Of a stretch of 64,000 bases of DNA, positions 32,009 to 42,588 are shown in pieces (position 1 is the first letter of the stretch; each line of letters starts with the position of its first letter). The stretch comes from Exobasidium rhododendri (Eukaryota; Basidiomycota; Exobasidiomycetes; Exobasidiales; Exobasidiaceae): the NCBI GenBank assembly GCA_026210745.1, contig CP110632.1, forward strand, positions 1,302,001-1,366,000, written 5' to 3'. Position numbers and translations under genes: made by a program. The notes under the pieces are model-generated. The model was not told the origin of the DNA. It saw nothing but the letters and a program-made list of their open reading frames with translations, and did no database searches.

Positions 32009-35000
32009 TCATTCCTTCAACCCAAATTCAGAGAGCGCCTTGAAATAAGCGGGGGCAGAGGCGGCTGCAGCAATTTCTCCCTCCAGATCCCTTCCCAGTC
32101 CGCCTTGCTCACGACTGCTGCGTCGTATGAATAATGGCTTTTGAAAGGCAGAGGAGGCTTGATACCCGTCTCCAGCGTCTGATCGGGATTTTGCAGCGTA
32201 ATGTGGTGGGTTTGGGATGGGTGAAGTGGCGGCGTTGCGATAGGATTGACTTCGATTGACATACTGAGGTCTCCCTGGTCTTTGTGACGTCCTCGAGGGC
32301 ATCTTCGTCTTCGAGCCATCGCTAGAGGGTGATCTCGTCGACATCAACGACGCTGCCGCCGCCACATTTTCGCCTTTGACGCTGCTGTGATCCTTGTTGG
32401 CGGCCAATTTCTGGCTTTGCGCTTCGAGGATCGCCTCGCCAGTCATCCGCTCCATCCTGCTCATCAGAGCTTGTAGATCAGGTTTCGAGGCTCTTCTCTG
32501 AGGCTGTATACTCGCGATAGGCGACAAGAGGTAGTCTTCTTCCGATTTGCCATTATCATCCTCGTGACTTGTGTTCCTCCTTAGCTGCTCCGTCGCCACG
32601 TTCCTTTCTACTTGCACTTCTTCGTTCCATTTGACAGTGGAAATCGTCAGAGGAGCTCTTACCGGCGACTGAACGGAGGGAGCTTCAACGAACGTCGACA
32701 GCTTCTTTCGAACGTTTTCATCAAAGAGCCACTTGCACAGAGTGCTTTCCAGGGCAGGTCTCTTGACCGGTTTTGCTAGGTAATCGACCATGCCTGCCTC
32801 GATGGCCCTCTCTCGATCTCCCATGATGGCACTGGCAGTCAAGGCAATGACGGGCAAGACTCGGATGCTTGGGTCGGGTGACTTTCGTATCAGTCGTGTA
32901 GCCTCGTATCCATCGCATTCGGGCATCTGGCAGTCCATCAAGACGATGTCGTATGCATCCTTTCCCAGCGCTTCCAAGGCAAGTCGACCATTGCCAGCCG
33001 TGCGACAACTAAAGCCCATCTTCTCTACATTCTTGGAAGCAATCCGAGCATTCACCGCATTGTCCTCTGCAATCAGAATCCAGATGTCCTTTCTCAATTT
33101 GGTGATACTGCTGCTCTTCTCCTTCGAGGGAGACGCTTCAGAAGAAGAAGCAAAGGGGGTAGACTCTTCCTCTAGGTAGCCTTCTACCTCGACGGATTTT
33201 CGGAATGGAATCACAAACCAAGCGTGACTACCTTGACCTTCCACCGAGCTGAGGCCAATCTCTCCATTCATCAGCTCGACTAGATTCTTCGAGATGCTCA
33301 AGCCTAGTCCAGTCCCGCCGAACCGCCTCGCCGTAGAAGGATCTGCCTGTGAGAATGGCTGAAACAGGCGTGTCAAGGATTCCGTGTTGATACCACAGCC
33401 AGTGTCGCGAACGTCGAAGCGAACCAGAAGGTGATTCGAGTCCTCGGAAAGCTCGGCCACATCGAGGCTGATGTAACCTTGCGCGGTAAATTTGATAGCA
33501 TTGGTGAGGAGATTCGTGATGACCTGCCGAAGCCTTCCAACATCACCCAGCAGGAGCCCGGTATAGTTGAGGTCCATCGAGGCTCTGAATTCGAGGTCTT
33601 TCTTTTGAGCAGCAAAGCTCAGCATCCTCTTTGCATCGCGCAGAAGCACTTCCAGGTTGAAAGGCGCCTGTTCTACGTCTAGTTTGCCGATTTCCACCTT
33701 GGAGAAATCAAGGACATCGTTGATCACGGTCAGCAGGCCCTCTGCTGATCTCTGGATCGTTTCCGCGTAGTCTTGTTGCAAGGGGGTCAATGTTTTTTCA
33801 TCCAACAGGAACTCGGACAGTCCGATGATGCCGGCAATGGGCGTACGAATCTCATGCGACATATTTGCCAGGAATTCAGACTTAAGTCGACTGGCCTCTC
33901 TTGCTGCTCCTTCCGCTGCCAAAGCGCGAGTCTTTTCCAGCAGGGACTCCTCGATCTGCTCTTGGGCTCTCTTTCGATCGGTAATGTCCATCGAGGCTCC
34001 TACCACCCCTATGATCTCGCCCTGGACAACGTCTACATCTTCATCCGCCTCATTGACTTCGTCGCCATCGTCCAGGAATGTGTGCAGATCGTTTGCTTGC
34101 TCTCGTAGAGGCGTGTAGGAAGTGCGGAACCATCTGCCATCAATCTCCATGTCCTCCACTATTGTCTCGCCTGCTAGCGCTCTTTCGATGGCGTCCTTTG
34201 TGCTCTCGACGTCCCAGATAGAGTAGATCGATCGACCTATCATGCTTCTCCTGGTAGTGTGGCCTATCGATGGAACACTCGGCTTCTCCGACCCCCTTTC
34301 GTATTCTTCTCCCTCCCAGATCCCGCTTCCGAAGTCTCTGTCCTTTTCTGAATTCGGAGTACTTGGCTGAACGAGCTTCAATTGTCGCACACCCGGTCCT
34401 TCTGCAATCGTGATGATCCCTTCCTTGTCTACAGCCCAGAGCGTCATAGCAGCATGATTTATCACACTCTTGATTTGGTTTTGCGTTCTACGACTAGATG
34501 CCAGCGCTTCCACTTGATCGTGAATGTCAGTGTTGGTACCGAACCACTTGACAATCTCACCGCTAGAAGAGTGGACAGGCAGTGCTCGAAGTAGGAACCA
34601 TCGCCAAGCTCCGTCTGCTCTTCTGCATCGATGTGCGCCCTCCAATAGTTCCCCAGTCCGCAAAACATGACTCCATCGTGAACTAGTCTCTAGCAGATCG
34701 TCTTCGTGAATCACGGATGACCAGCCGGTCCCTTTGAGATCTTCAAGTGTCGCACCAGTATACTCATACCAAGATTTACTGTACCATTCCACCGCACCAT
34801 CTGGAGTCGCCACAAATACCATCTGAGGCATTGCATCACACGTTTGCTTGAAGTAGACATCGCCTTGAGATTCAGCGTTGTTCTTCATGAGCAGTCTTTC
34901 AGAGGTGACGTCTCGCATGGAGATGATCCCACCGATATGTTGACCGTACCCACCGTCGTCTCGTACCGGTTTACCAGTCACTTCCAAGATGATCCTCTCG

Positions 35001-36685
35001 CCCGTCGCCTTGGCTTCTACACCAATGAAACGAGGCGGACTCGGTTGACCCAAGACTGCGCTCTTGTACAGCGGCCAATCCCGTTCCAAGAAAGGCTCTT
35101 CAAATGACTCATCCCAACAATTCATAGCTTCATTGATGAAGGTAAAGTCAAACTCCTCTTCATCCTCCTTTCCTCCTTCCGACTTGCTCTCTTCCTTGTT
35201 CACATCATTCATCATCTTGAAAGCTGAAAATATCTCCTTACAAGACTTGTTGCTAAAAGATATCTTGGAGTCTTTACTCATGTATATGATTGCTGCTTCC
35301 ACATGTTGAAATACCAATTCTGGCAAGGAAGCTATCGTATTCTGCACGGAAGAGACGGAACTTTCTTTGCTCTCATCGATCGCTCTTTTGGAAGGTTCTA
35401 CAGCAGTCTTTGTCGACGGTACCACCGAAATGGTGTACAGAGCTTCGTGTGGCGCTCGATAGGTCGTCGCCGGTCCAAACGTACTGGCCGTACGGTGATG
35501 GCCAGAGAGGTCCGTCGATACAGGTGAGAATGCGCCATCCTCCCCCTCTGAGTCTCTGCGATTAGCGGAAGCATCTGCCATGCTAGAGTTAAACAGCGTG
35601 TCGGTAGGATGCCAGGAAGAAATCGTCATGTCAGTCCAGATAGAGCTCTGACCTTCTGTCGGTCTCATCTGCACCCTAGTCGTGATTGGCACCGCTGCTG
35701 CTGATGTCTTCTTGCTCAGAATAGCAGATGCCTCGTTGAGTGCTACAGTGAATGCTTGTCGCGAAGAGGGTTCCACAAGGCGTTCCATGCGTTGTCCAGC
35801 GCTTGTCGATACATCTATTCCGAAGATTGTCTCGGCTGATCTACTAAGCATCTTGATATTCCGAGTATGATCTAGCACAATCAAGGGTAGAGGTGCAAAA
35901 TACAGCGCTCGCAAGGATTCATCTAGATCCATCATGGCGAACGACGATGTTCCTCGATTGCTAGCAGGGCCATCAACGTACGTAGTGAAACGCTTGCCTT
36001 GAGGAAAGCCGCCAAGCATTCGAGCTGTAGTAGACGAGGAAGCATGACTACCGAATCCACTTCCGTTCACACTTCCAGACCCACGCAGGTTGCCTAGCCC
36101 GTTGTTACTACTGCCGGCACTGCCATTCTCCATATGACTGTCAGCTCTACTGGCTGTCCTCGACTCTTCTTGTTGCATTTTTGTCGCACCACTCGAATGC
36201 TTTGCTGAGAGACTCGCTTCGGTGGGAGTGAGCGACAAAGGCGAAGGCTGAGAGCGTATTGTTGCCGTTGCTGGCGCTTCACGAGTATCTGTTGTTGCTT
36301 TCGCCGTTGCTTCAACATCGCCCTTGAAGTCGTTGTAGGCTTGCGAATCCAGAACTTGATCTGATGAAAGTGCGCTGTCGAAGTAATTGGAAATGCCTTT
36401 GTGTACATAATGAGTGGGTGAAGACAACGAGCCGGTTGCTTGTCTTTTGGAGTCTTCCTGTTTATCGTCCTTGTGACTTTTGCCCTGCGCTGCGTCGATT
36501 TCCTCGAGGGTGTGACTAGAGGAAGAGTGCCCATCGAAAGGCAAAGACGTGGTCTGGCCATTATGGGACATTCTTCGAGCATTTCTATCTTCGATTGCAT
36601 TTACTGCGTCGTCTGAAATCGACGCCTCTGCATTGAGCTGGAGATCAGATCCTCCAGAAGTAGAGCCCGGCCTCTTGCGAGACAT
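32009..36685 (-). CDS. Hybrid histidine kinase with PAS domains and a receiver domain
   Basis: A single exon of 1558 residues. The N-terminal 230 residues are disordered. PAS-like segments follow: one around residues 260-320, one around 610-725 (FVATPDGAVEWYSKSWYEYTG split over its strands, ending FGTNTDIHD) and a shorter one around 735-900 with GEIIGVVGASMDITDRKRAQ. The HisKA domain has the phosphate-accepting His944 in NMSHEIRTPIAG. The HATPase has its N box (NLLTNAIKFT), G1 (DTGCGI), F (LFQPFSQ) and G2 (GGTGLGLSIS). The receiver domain has the acceptor Asp1251 in DIVLMDCQMP, DN near LIAEDNAVN and the Lys in YLAKPVKR. The tail is disordered. No transmembrane segment is visible, so it is cytosolic and would signal through a phosphotransfer protein to response regulators. 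What it senses cannot be read. Confidence 0.94.
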   Translation of the reverse strand: MSRKRPGSTSGGSDLQLNAEASISDDAVNAIEDRNARRMSHNGQTTSLPFDGHSSSSHTLEEIDAAQGKSHKDDKQEDSKRQATGSLSSPTHYVHKGISNYFDSALSSDQVLDSQAYNDFKGDVEATAKATTDTREAPATATIRSQPSPLSLTPTEASLSAKHSSGATKMQQEESRTASRADSHMENGSAGSSNNGLGNLRGSGSVNGSGFGSHASSSTTARMLGGFPQGKRFTTYVDGPASNRGTSSFAMMDLDESLRALYFAPLPLIVLDHTRNIKMLSRSAETIFGIDVSTSAGQRMERLVEPSSRQAFTVALNEASAILSKKTSAAAVPITTRVQMRPTEGQSSIWTDMTISSWHPTDTLFNSSMADASANRRDSEGEDGAFSPVSTDLSGHHRTASTFGPATTYRAPHEALYTISVVPSTKTAVEPSKRAIDESKESSVSSVQNTIASLPELVFQHVEAAIIYMSKDSKISFSNKSCKEIFSAFKMMNDVNKEESKSEGGKEDEEEFDFTFINEAMNCWDESFEEPFLERDWPLYKSAVLGQPSPPRFIGVEAKATGERIILEVTGKPVRDDGGYGQHIGGIISMRDVTSERLLMKNNAESQGDVYFKQTCDAMPQMVFVATPDGAVEWYSKSWYEYTGATLEDLKGTGWSSVIHEDDLLETSSRWSHVLRTGELLEGAHRCRRADGAWRWFLLRALPVHSSSGEIVKWFGTNTDIHDQVEALASSRRTQNQIKSVINHAAMTLWAVDKEGIITIAEGPGVRQLKLVQPSTPNSEKDRDFGSGIWEGEEYERGSEKPSVPSIGHTTRRSMIGRSIYSIWDVESTKDAIERALAGETIVEDMEIDGRWFRTSYTPLREQANDLHTFLDDGDEVNEADEDVDVVQGEIIGVVGASMDITDRKRAQEQIEESLLEKTRALAAEGAAREASRLKSEFLANMSHEIRTPIAGIIGLSEFLLDEKTLTPLQQDYAETIQRSAEGLLTVINDVLDFSKVEIGKLDVEQAPFNLEVLLRDAKRMLSFAAQKKDLEFRASMDLNYTGLLLGDVGRLRQVITNLLTNAIKFTAQGYISLDVAELSEDSNHLLVRFDVRDTGCGINTESLTRLFQPFSQADPSTARRFGGTGLGLSISKNLVELMNGEIGLSSVEGQGSHAWFVIPFRKSVEVEGYLEEESTPFASSSEASPSKEKSSSITKLRKDIWILIAEDNAVNARIASKNVEKMGFSCRTAGNGRLALEALGKDAYDIVLMDCQMPECDGYEATRLIRKSPDPSIRVLPVIALTASAIMGDRERAIEAGMVDYLAKPVKRPALESTLCKWLFDENVRKKLSTFVEAPSVQSPVRAPLTISTVKWNEEVQVERNVATEQLRRNTSHEDDNGKSEEDYLLSPIASIQPQRRASKPDLQALMSRMERMTGEAILEAQSQKLAANKDHSSVKGENVAAAASLMSTRSPSSDGSKTKMPSRTSQRPGRPQYVNRSQSYRNAATSPIPNPPHYAAKSRSDAGDGYQASSAFQKPLFIRRSSREQGGLGRDLEGEIAAAASAPAYFKALSEFGLKE

Positions 36686-37808
36686 GATGGAAAGGGACGA
36701 TTTGTTGTATATAAAAGGAAGACTCGTTCATGCGGCAAGTTCGTCGCGGAAGCGCAGTCAAAGGAGAGGTCCGTATCTTGTGTAGTATTGATCGGAAGTG
36801 TTGCGTCAATCGTAGTGCAAGCACGATAGACTGAGTCTGCCAGTGCTGAGATCAGAAAGGGTGACGCACTGATGTGAAAGGACCTCTGCCAGCGACGGTG
36901 ATGAAAAGGTGAAGAGAACAGTGGAGGGAAGGAAAAGATTGTTGTTGCAAGGGGCACAGAAGGACTACCGGCGTACAGTGGGGGGAGGCACCTACTACAA
37001 GAAATGATGTACCGACATTTTAATTCGAATTCAATGGCAAGAAAGGTCGACGTAATGGAGAATAAAAGAAGAGCGCTTTCGTGGCTTGAAAACCCTGGTA
37101 TCTATGCATACTCAAATACTATTCTTAGACTATGGGGTCCCGTCGCAGACTAACAAAAGGTCTACGCTCGATTATAAAGTGTATCGCTATAGCGCCGTAT
37201 AATTATATACCAAGTATAATATTAACATGCAATATTGACGCGATGGAATGCTGGTCTGCTAGTCCACCCAAGAGATACGGGGTTCAGACGGTATCAATCA
37301 AGTGCAAATTTCACAAAGATATTTTCCCGATCTCTAGATATCAGTCCGGCGACATTTTCTAGCTTTGTGCTGCAAGGATTCGATAGTGCCCTCAGCCAGG
37401 AAACGCCATCGTTGTAAGACTCGTCTTGTTAAATTGCTTATCACGTCTTCTGCTGCTCTGCCGCACCGTTCTGCTGCTGGCCACGGAGAACTAGAGGACC
37501 TTTCAATCTTTACACTCGTCCGCGAAGGATTGGTCTCCAGGTTTCCTAGCATACGGTCGGAAAGAGAATAACGACGGTAGCTTGTATTCCTCGGCACGCG
37601 CAGGGATACGACGCTGGGATCTTGCTTACATAAGCTCAGATGACGCAAGCCTTCCGCGGGATTCTCAAGATCTTCCCCGGTCAGCTCACCAAGATGTGGA
37701 GGTAGGTGGTCGTGGTCCTGGTACAGCTTCGGCGTAGCAAAACTCGCTCAAAATGGTACAAGTACAGAGATTTTCTTCCTGGCTCGCTTCATCGGAAGAT
37801 CTGCAACA
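36686..37808. other. Long AT-rich intergenic region between divergent kinase and SDR genes
   Basis: About 1.1 kb. The middle (about 37010-37370) is clearly AT-richer than neighbouring DNA, with TATAATTATATA-like runs. A minus-strand frame (37334-37648) and short plus frames show no protein features. The kinase promoter lies at the left end. I see no transposon ends. Confidence 0.45.
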
Positions 37809-37907
37809 ATGTCACCTTCACCAACAGTAGCTCAACAGCTCAACGGCAAGTGAGCACCCAACGATTGGAACATGGCAGATCTTCGCCTTTGCTAATTCTA
37901 TTCTTCC

Positions 37908-37941
<34 letters not shown>

Positions 37942-38776
37942 AGGACAGTCGTGGTCATCGGTGGAACATCTGGTATTGGGTTCGCTACCGCTCGCGGTCT
38001 CATCGAGGAAGGTGCTTCGGTGATCATTGGCTCGTCTAATCAGAGTCGAGTCGATGACGCAGTCAAGCGCTTAGGCGACAAGGCAGAGCAGTACAACGCC
38101 GACCCATCCAGGATCAAGGGCTACACTGTCAATCTTTCCGGTCGGGATATGGAAAGTTCCATTCGGAGCTTTTTCAAACAGGTTGGAAAGGTCGACCACA
38201 TCATTCACACTGCAGGGGACTCCTTGGCCGTCTTACCATTGTCCGATGTGACGTACGAAAAGATGATCTCTGCCGGTGACGTTCGATTCTACAGCGCCAT
38301 TCTCACTGCCAAAGTCGCCGCTGAAGTACTGGCTCCTGGAAGCAGTCTTACTCTCACCACTGGATCAGTCGCAGAACATCCCATTGCAAACTGGCCGGTC
38401 GTGGCTGGGTATGCCACCGGATTGCACGGTCTTACGCGCCAACTTGCATTCGATTTTGCCCCCAAAGGTATCAGGGTGAACTTGATCAGTCCTGGTCCTG
38501 TAAAGACGGAATTGTGGAATTTCGTTCCTAAAGAACAACAAGCGGAATTCTTCAGGGAACAAGGAAAGAAGACACTCACTGGTAAGATGGGAGAGCCTGC
38601 CGAAGTAGCACAATCCTACTTGTACGTGATCAAGGACAGCAACATGTGAGTCGCACCCCTCCTCTTCTGTTCGTCTGTGCTTCATTGACTGACGCTGGCT
38701 GCCTCTGTCAACAATCAGCACCGGCGAGGTCATTCGCTCCGATTCAGGTGTCAAGTATGCACCTCCTCCCGCTTAA
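37809..38776 (+). CDS. Short-chain dehydrogenase-like protein lacking the catalytic lysine
   Basis: Three exons in phase: 37809-37849, 37944-38645 and 38719-38776, giving 266 residues. The nucleotide-binding turn VVVIGGTSGIGFAT is intact and spans the first splice join. The usual NNAG is replaced by IIHTAGD. A Ser is kept in LTTGSVAEHP. At the active site the sequence reads GYATGLHGLTRQLAFDFAP, so the Tyr is present but the Lys of Tyr-x-x-x-Lys is Leu. The C-terminal GIRVNLISPGPVKTELW and GEPAEVAQSYLYVIKD..ITGEVIRSDSG are typical of the family. It may act with an altered mechanism or as a binding protein. The first intron ends in a (TC)n tract of about 14 units. Confidence 0.87.
37911..37939 (+). 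repeat. (TC)n microsatellite in an intron
   Basis: About 14 TC units form the polypyrimidine tract just before the CAG acceptor of the SDR-like gene. Length changes here could affect splicing. Confidence 0.8.
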
Positions 38777-39259
38777 TCATCTTGTACAGCTTCCATTTGC
38801 ACCCTTGTCACGCACATTCCATTGTACAGCAGCATCGATTCGAGGCTAGGCAATAGACGTTGAGACCTGTGTTCAGCCGTGTGTCGAAGGGAGTCTGCTT
38901 CCCTTGTGCCACATGCGACACTGTCCCCGCTCCTCCTTTCTTCCGACGGAGCGCCTTGTCGATTTCCCAGTCGCACCTTTGCCATGCGGTAGTCCACGCT
39001 GACCTGAAAAAATAGACTCGGACGGCCGGCGGTACGAGAAAACGAGTTTTAATAAAAGCGCGCTCGTCCCACTTTAGGCACGTCACACCTTGTGATTCAT
39101 TGTCATCCATTTCCCCATCCACGCCACATGAGGTACTTTCGACTTTGATATAAAGCCGAGTCTCTTCTTCGCTGCGAACTACTCTTCCTCGGATCATCTG
39201 GCACAAATTTTCTACAAGCTCACCCTCGCCTTACTTCCGCCACATATACCCTGATTTAG
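38777..39259. other. Intergenic region between SDR-like and vWA genes
   Basis: No gene is visible. A TATAAAG box at 39149-39155 lies 105 bases before the vWA start and fits its promoter. Confidence 0.45.
39149..39155 (+). promoter_or_regulatory. TATA-like box of the vWA gene
   Basis: TATAAAG, 105 bases upstream of the ATG of the gene starting at 39260. Confidence 0.4.
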
Positions 39260-42002
39260 ATGGCGCTTCAGCAATGGGCAGTGCCCCAGATATCCCAGCT
39301 TCTGTCGTTGGATGAAGAGTCCTCGAAGCAGGTCGTCTCCTATACCGAGAATCTTAGCAATGCAGATGCAGCTGAGCACCTGAGAAATCTTCTGGGCGAC
39401 TCGCCCCAATCCCTGGAATTCATCACTTCCTTCAACACGATGAAGAGTATCCCTGGTACGATTGCGACTGCCCTCCCCTCCAGTGCCGGCGTCAACGGTG
39501 CATCAAAGAATCCCTTCCTTAACGGTCTCAACGACAAGAAACAGCCCATCAGCACTGACGCATCGCAAGTCGACACGCAGGGGTCTTACAATCCCTTTGC
39601 AAGTGGTGTGGGTGAAAAGGGTCAGCCTCTGACGAGTAACTCGATAGATGCTAATGGCGCGGGGTCGAGTTCAGCGGCAGGAGGGGCGGCTTTGCCTGAC
39701 GGCATGACCAACATGGACTTTCCCAGAGACACAAAATCTCCCGCGGACACAGCGAATCCAACCAATCCACCGCAGTACGCTCCTCCTTCCTCTCCGCCTC
39801 CTGCTTCCGCTCCTGTGAATGGCAGTGGTAACGGGAACGCTGCATTTGCTCCTCCACCACACCCTCCACCTTCCAAACAAGTGGCTGCAGCGTTGCGACG
39901 ACCGCACACAAACGCGGTCATCGAAGCTGCTCAAATTCGTGCAAGAGACGAACAACAGATGCAGAATCTGTTGCAGAGCGTGCAACTTGCCTTTGGAATC
40001 TACAATACGGACATTGAACCGGAGCATGAAACGGACTACTACTGCGGTTGTGGTATCTGCAACTACCAACGGAAGAAGTGGAACAGGCTGGGGGTGCAGG
40101 ACAAGTGGTCACGAGCCGTCATCTATCCTGGCGAAAAGAGTTACAATGACGACTTTCGGATGACGATGTTTGTCAGCGGCAACCCATACTACAACGGCGT
40201 CATTTCTCCCTATGGACGTAACAACGGGACCAGTAGATGGTTTCAACAAGGTCCTCAGCCCAGATTCCACGCAATGAATGTACGACAGACGATTCAGCTG
40301 AATGCAAAGCTGAACGGAGAAGCGCAAAGGAATGTCGATGCAAAGGAGCCAAAGGGCAGCATCTGGCAGTTGGACGAGAAGGAGGATACATCGATGGTCA
40401 AGGAAGGCGGTGACATGAAGAAGGCGCCAGCTGAAAAGCCAGAAAAGCAGAGACCGGTAGAGAAGCAGTCAACCGATCAGTATCCCGCTGAAAAGGGAAA
40501 GCGACAGAGTGTGTTTGGCGGCTCCAAGTCGAGTAACGGCGTGGACAGTGCTGCTGCTGCTCCTGCTCCTGCTACCGCTGCTACCACATCCAAAGCAAGC
40601 AAAGGCTTCAAGTTGACTAGCCTTATCAAAGCCATGGGAGTCTCGAGTTCGGATGACAAGACAGTGGCAAAGTCAGGAAAGGCGCAAAGGCAGATCAACG
40701 ACCTGAGAGATGCGATCCTTGCCGAGGAAGGCGGTAGATGGCCAGATGAAGCGTGGCGAGACATCATCAAAGTGTACATGGAGAAGATTGGCATGGCTCA
40801 CAAGGTCGCTGATCTTCGAGCTCGTCAGCCGTTACAGTATCTTCACTTGCTGCGAGCTGGCTACTTTGAACCGATCCCGGTGGAGTGGGCAAACTTGGCT
40901 TCCAACCCACTCAAGTTCAGCATCGAAGCTTCCAGTGGTTGGAGAGGCATCACACCTACGTGGCGTGGCTTTGAAGATACGGCGGAAGAGCGACTGTACT
41001 GGGTCTTGAATCATCGAGAAGGAAGCGTCGGCATGAGGATGAAGCCAGACTTTATCTCCGAGATGAACATGGCTCGTGAGAGGATGGAGTCGGCCGTGGA
41101 ACCGCCTCCTCAGTACTTTACGCCAGACGACACTTGCCATATACAACACACCTCGGAAGGCTATTCCAGACAGGTCATGCCGACTGCCTTTAAAGCGTAT
41201 GATCGACCAGAGTCGCCAAACGACGACACCATGATCCTCCTGGACGTCTCTGGATCCATGGACTTTGACCCTGTTCGACCGGTGTACGATCAGTACATGA
41301 TCACTTCGTATGCGCGAGGCACTCAGCCGAAGAACAAGGGTGAGCAATTACGCTGCGTGTGCCGTCTTTTCTATCTATACTGATCCGCCTTTTTTTCCCT
41401 GCTTGCTTCTCCCAGACGTTGCCAGAGCCATCATCCGTCGATTCACAGACGCCATGGCAAACCACGATCACACATTCAATGGCTACGATTTGATCACCTT
41501 TTCCAGCAAAGCAGCGTACATCGGCAGCATCACACACAAGAATCTCGATGCTATGTGGAACAAGGTTCGAATCGGTGGAGGAACACGAGTCATGACTGGT
41601 TGGCAAAAGGTGAAAGATCTTCACTTCCAGAAACACTCTGAATCAGCCACTCATCACCCTGTCTACGGTTGGCAAGCTGGACCTCAAACGCCCATCCTCC
41701 GATTGCTCTTACTGTTAGACGGCGAAGCAACAGACATGGACGAGTTTGAATTGGACTTGTTGGGACTGTCCTGGGCGCATGTGACGATCTTCCTGATTGG
41801 AGTGGACGGCTGTCCTCATCATCATCGTCACGCCAACGAACTACAACGAATCAGCAACGTCAATCACCATGTCTCCTTTGTCGATGCGCAAGGCAACACA
41901 CCGGAACGATTCGTCACCCACGAGCTACTCAAGCGGCATCTGGGCTATGATGTGACCATGGCCGAGTTTGAGCGCATGGAGGAGCTGCCCGCCTATTCCT
42001 GA
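39260..42002 (+). CDS. von Willebrand factor A (vWA) domain protein with CUE-like N-terminus
   Basis: Two exons in phase: 39260-41339 and 41416-42002, giving 888 residues. The first 60 residues (QISQLLSLDEESSKQVVSY, NADAAEHLRNLLGDSP) resemble the CUE-like helical start of fungal vWA proteins. Long Pro/Ser and Ala-rich disordered stretches follow. A conserved middle part has HETDYYCGCGICNYQRKKW and CysxCys-type pairs, and the vWA domain starts at about residue 655 with the MIDAS motif DVSGSMD at 662. The second exon completes the domain (GYDLITFSSKA, GGGTRVMTGW, LLLLLDGEATD, FLIGVDGC). The domain binds a divalent cation and protein ligands. This large protein is conserved across fungi but uncharacterised as far as I know. 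Confidence 0.88.
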
Positions 42003-42588
42003 TGATGGATAATGTATTCTTTCATTATATCTCTGTATACCTTTTTTTCTTTTCCGCTACATACCGCAATGATGAACGTTACTCCCTGCAAAGAGGAATG
42101 CCATGTACTTGAGTAGAGTGTCATGCATGATACAGCGAGGACGCAGGGGGCGGTCAGCCTGCGGAGCTTTGTTCTGCGCTACTGTTCATACTGTTTGGTC
42201 GACTGCGAAGTATACTTTGATTGTTGACCTGTCCGTCGTCGAGCTCACTCAGGGCAGGGAGCAGTGGTATTGCCCTACCACTGCTCAGACGTTATCTAGA
42301 CTTGTCGCACACATGACTACAATAGAAACACAAAATTGGTGATGACAATTTGATGTGGTGAAGATTTTCAAATTGATCGGCAAAATATTCCGAGCGCGCC
42401 AGAAGGAATTACAAAGCCCCTCCTCTCCACTCCAACATATACCAGAGAGACACACAGACGGAGACGAAATTTCCTCTTGCGATTTTGATAGTCGGAAGAG
42501 GAACAGATGAGAACGCTAATCAGATTAAAAATTCAATAAATCCTCTTCCCCTCTTCTCCTTCTTTCCCATGATGAGGAGGAGTTGCTC
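42003..42588. other. Intergenic region with a hairpin, upstream of ArsH
   Basis: No gene. It contains a perfect 11-bp inverted repeat (listed separately) and AT-rich sequence before the ArsH start. Confidence 0.45.
42259..42286. repeat. Perfect 11-bp inverted repeat with a 6-base loop
   Basis: GAGCAGTGGTA, then six bases, then TACCACTGCTC. It lies about 260 bases after the vWA stop and 300 before ArsH. It could be an RNA hairpin near a 3' end or a palindromic regulator site; nothing decides between these. Confidence 0.7.

Noticed and set aside
37334-37648. Minus-strand frame of about 104 codons
   Set aside because: It lies in and beside AT-rich non-coding DNA and has no domain or splice partner.
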